64,000 nucleotides of DNA from Balanoglossus misakiensis (Eukaryota; Hemichordata). The translations under genes and the position numbers were made by a program. This document shows, piece by piece, positions 61,701 through 64,000 of the stretch (its first letter is position 1; each line of letters opens with the position of its first letter). A model generated the notes under the pieces. It worked only from the letters and a program-made list of their open reading frames with translations, had not been told where the DNA came from and made no database searches. The DNA lies in assembly GCA_040954595.2 (NCBI GenBank), contig CM082577.2:4464001-4528000 (forward strand), written 5' to 3'.

Positions 61701-63747
61701 AGGAACTTCTGGAGACAGAGGGCTCTGGGTTCTGTTTTCATTGATATTTACTGACGATCAGAAATGGTTTTCACCACAGGATACTGTTTCTACATGAAAG
61801 AAGTACACGTACATGTATGTGATACGTATATACATCAGAAAATAAATGAAGACACATAACATGGTTGACATTAGTATGCACAAAGCTATAAAATGAGAAT
61901 ATGGGCTCCAAGACTCACCCAGCTATGTACGCAAAGTACGTGAGAGTATCAGTCCTCCGTCCACAAGACGATATTTCAGTGTAGGAATGCTTGATGTCAA
62001 TCTCTCTGCTTCGGATGTTCGTTATCAAAATATCTTTTTCTCCCATTTCAAAAAAGACATCCTGAGACAAAAAAGATTTGGAAAAGTAGGTGTTAAATGA
62101 TCTTTGGATGCATTACTCGGTTAAATTTTACTTATACATGTATGTACTTGAATAACCTCATGTTGATATCAAAAAAGATGTAATAATCAGGAAATTCACT
62201 CTCACTCTTGGGAGAAGAATATGCCCGCCATCCTAAATACATAAAACATTTTCAGGACTTGAGCGATTTGAAAAGACGGATTGATATTAAGATGATGTAG
62301 CAGCAGACACAGGAAAAAAAAAACCTGCACATAAAAGCTAGAAGGGGAATAATTAATACACCTGGACATGTACACCAATAGGCTAATTGTGATTTTAGTG
62401 ATATTCCAACGAGATGTCATTCTGAATTCATGTCACGAGCTGCTTACGCAGTGTCAGAAACGCAATTATGAAATCTGATGCACACTTTACCCCATTAGGA
62501 AGGAGAGAAAGATGCACTTTCAATTAACACAGAAGACAGTGACAGGCAAAATCCTTGTGAATCTGTTTGTAGGCTTCCATATTTACATGTTTGCGGGGAA
62601 TGCATATATACATGCATGCATGCACGGTATACACAAGTGATTTTATCAACGAGGTATGAATAAAGAGAAAATGGCAGTTACTGCCTCCTGGGGTTGAATT
62701 CCTTGCAACAGAAATAAAAACCGCCCAGAATGAGGGCATTGATGGTTTAAATCGTTTTCCATTCAGTTTAAAGTGATTCACTTACAAAAGATTGGAGGAT
62801 GTTCACTGCGAGTTTTGTTCGTGTGAAAACAACACGCAACGTATCAACATACTTGAGTTGTAATCCTAGTGGAATGCTTTCAAACACAATTATTCACGTC
62901 AAGGAAATTGCAACAGAAAGGCATTTTTATGCAAGTAGAAGCTGCACGATGCAGTGGTTTAAGAGAATACGAGTGAAAGAGAGGTCGCGACCTCCGGTGA
63001 AACGTGCTTGTCGCGGAGGTTAAAGGTCACTCACCTCATAATCCTAATTGGTGAGGAAAGTCCATTTACAGAGCGAAAAGAGAGAATTATAAAAAGCCAG
63101 CGAGTGAGTGAAATAACAGACGGCATTGACAGAATTTAAAATAGAAAAGTACATGTCATCTGTGAATGTTTTATCAGAAAGGCCATTGATGGCTGTCAGA
63201 GATTGAGTTAGGAAAATATGCAGCTATTTTTGTGAATTAGAGTTGAAAGGGTGAGTGCTGAAAATGAAGTACAATTGAATTCCTTCAACATCATGCAGTC
63301 AATTTCAAAATAGATTTTCTTTGTGTTTTGGTGATAAAAATACACACATTCTCAGATGGTGCAAAATGCAAGGTGGATTTTGTAAGATTTACCCTAAACA
63401 TGTTGATCAATTTTAGGGGGATTCCATGGCCTCAATGGTGAATACTGACTTCAACTCTGCCGTCGCAAGAGTCGCAGTGAACCAGCTTTTAATACAAGTT
63501 AATGCTATAATTGTGTACGCCAATATGTTATGAACTGCTAAGTGGACAGGCAGACCTGTGTACGGCACACTTAAGGAAAACACACAGTCAGGCGTCCTGT
63601 CGGCTTGTACAGAGGCAAAGTGGATCAACGGGGAGTACATTAACAATTAGATGCCTAGAGTTTCTTATTTTTTTTTACCTGAGGATTTTTCTCATGCTTC
63701 TTGATTACTGACATTATGGCTCCTTCGATTTGGTTCACTCCGCCGTC
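58799..63747 (-). CDS. 3' exons of a probable PTB/PID-domain protein (5' end beyond the window)
   Basis: Four exons in minus order are 63747-63679, 62061-61919, 59085-59019 and 58858-58799. All junctions are GT-AG with good pyrimidine tracts and the phases match, including a split Gly. The 113 visible residues contain a helix (QIEGAIMSVIKKH), a strand (DILITNI), an ISSCGRRTDT.TYFAYIAG segment, SKSFICYVFEAN and a final helix (AKTILCSIAQGFGR), ending TTWFV and TGA. The order helix, strand, I..C...., F.YI, CYVF, amphipathic helix is that of phosphotyrosine-binding/PI domains as in GULP, APPL and the TBC1D1/TBC1D4 adaptors. I cannot name the family member. A GT donor lies inside the last exon (G/GTAGAA), so a longer isoform could skip this stop. 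Such proteins are usually cytosolic adaptors that bind NPxY tails. Confidence 0.6.
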
Positions 63748-64000
63748 CTGAAATTGCAAGAAGTTCTGATCAAATATTAACATCGGCGGTGGGGGGGGAA
63801 CCTTTTTTCTCTTTTCTTCGCAAAGAATATTTGAACAATCGAGAATGCCCCACACCACCTGCCGCGCTCAGACATACATGTATTTACGGCTGAACAAACC
63901 GACTTGGAAAATGATTGTCGTGCAATATGCCGTGATGCCGTCGTCTGGCACTTGTTGTGAGCGCTGGCATGCGGATGACATGAAACGAAATTGGAATTAT
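63748..64000 (-). other. intron of the PTB-like gene running out of the window
   Basis: Upstream (minus sense) of the first visible exon, with a TTTCAG acceptor at its edge. A G run lies near 63792-63799. No further exon is visible before the window ends. Confidence 0.5.

Noticed and set aside
1-64000. CRISPR arrays, operons, integrons or prophage
   Set aside because: The window is intron-bearing animal DNA. No regularly spaced repeats or bacterial gene organisation is present.

Overview
The window is animal nuclear DNA. Its genes are split by GT-AG introns, and between them lie AT-leaning stretches with microsatellites, G/C homopolymer runs, MITE-like elements and a decayed LINE tail. The short introns, the invertebrate-type gene set and the many ACATGTAC-type words fit a marine invertebrate such as a lancelet, a hemichordate or a mollusc. 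The species cannot be fixed from the sequence alone.

Layout. Positions 1-2461 hold no recognisable gene, only a truncated MITE and a cluster of palindromes. Positions 2462-13573 (+) carry a complete gene of 32 coding exons for a xanthine dehydrogenase/aldehyde oxidase family enzyme. The exons join in phase to 1346 codons plus a stop. Positions 15124-17717 (-) hold the exons of a gene I do not recognise, converging on the first. Positions 18540-18960 (-) are the 3' end of a non-LTR retrotransposon. Positions 22616-23659 (-) are an intronless peptide GPCR of the somatostatin/allatostatin-C/urotensin type. A gene-poor stretch of about 22 kb follows. Positions 45996-51752 (-) are a two-exon RASD (Dexras1/Rhes) small GTPase with a 4.9-kb intron that contains a complete TTAA-flanked MITE. 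After about 7 kb of intergenic DNA, positions 58799-63747 (-) hold the last four visible exons of what looks like a PTB/PID-domain protein whose 5' end lies outside the window.

The genes do not form a pathway. The GPCR and the RASD protein could both act in G-protein signalling (vertebrate RASD proteins modulate heterotrimeric G proteins), but nothing here shows that they work together.

The strongest biological lead is the first gene. Its iron-sulfur cysteines, the molybdenum-site Gln and the catalytic Glu are intact. However, the substrate-pocket residues and the FAD-side switch residues of true xanthine dehydrogenase are largely replaced. It looks like a divergent molybdo-flavoenzyme with a changed substrate, and possibly a changed electron acceptor. 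Residue equivalences use the bovine XDH numbering recalled from memory and need a real alignment.
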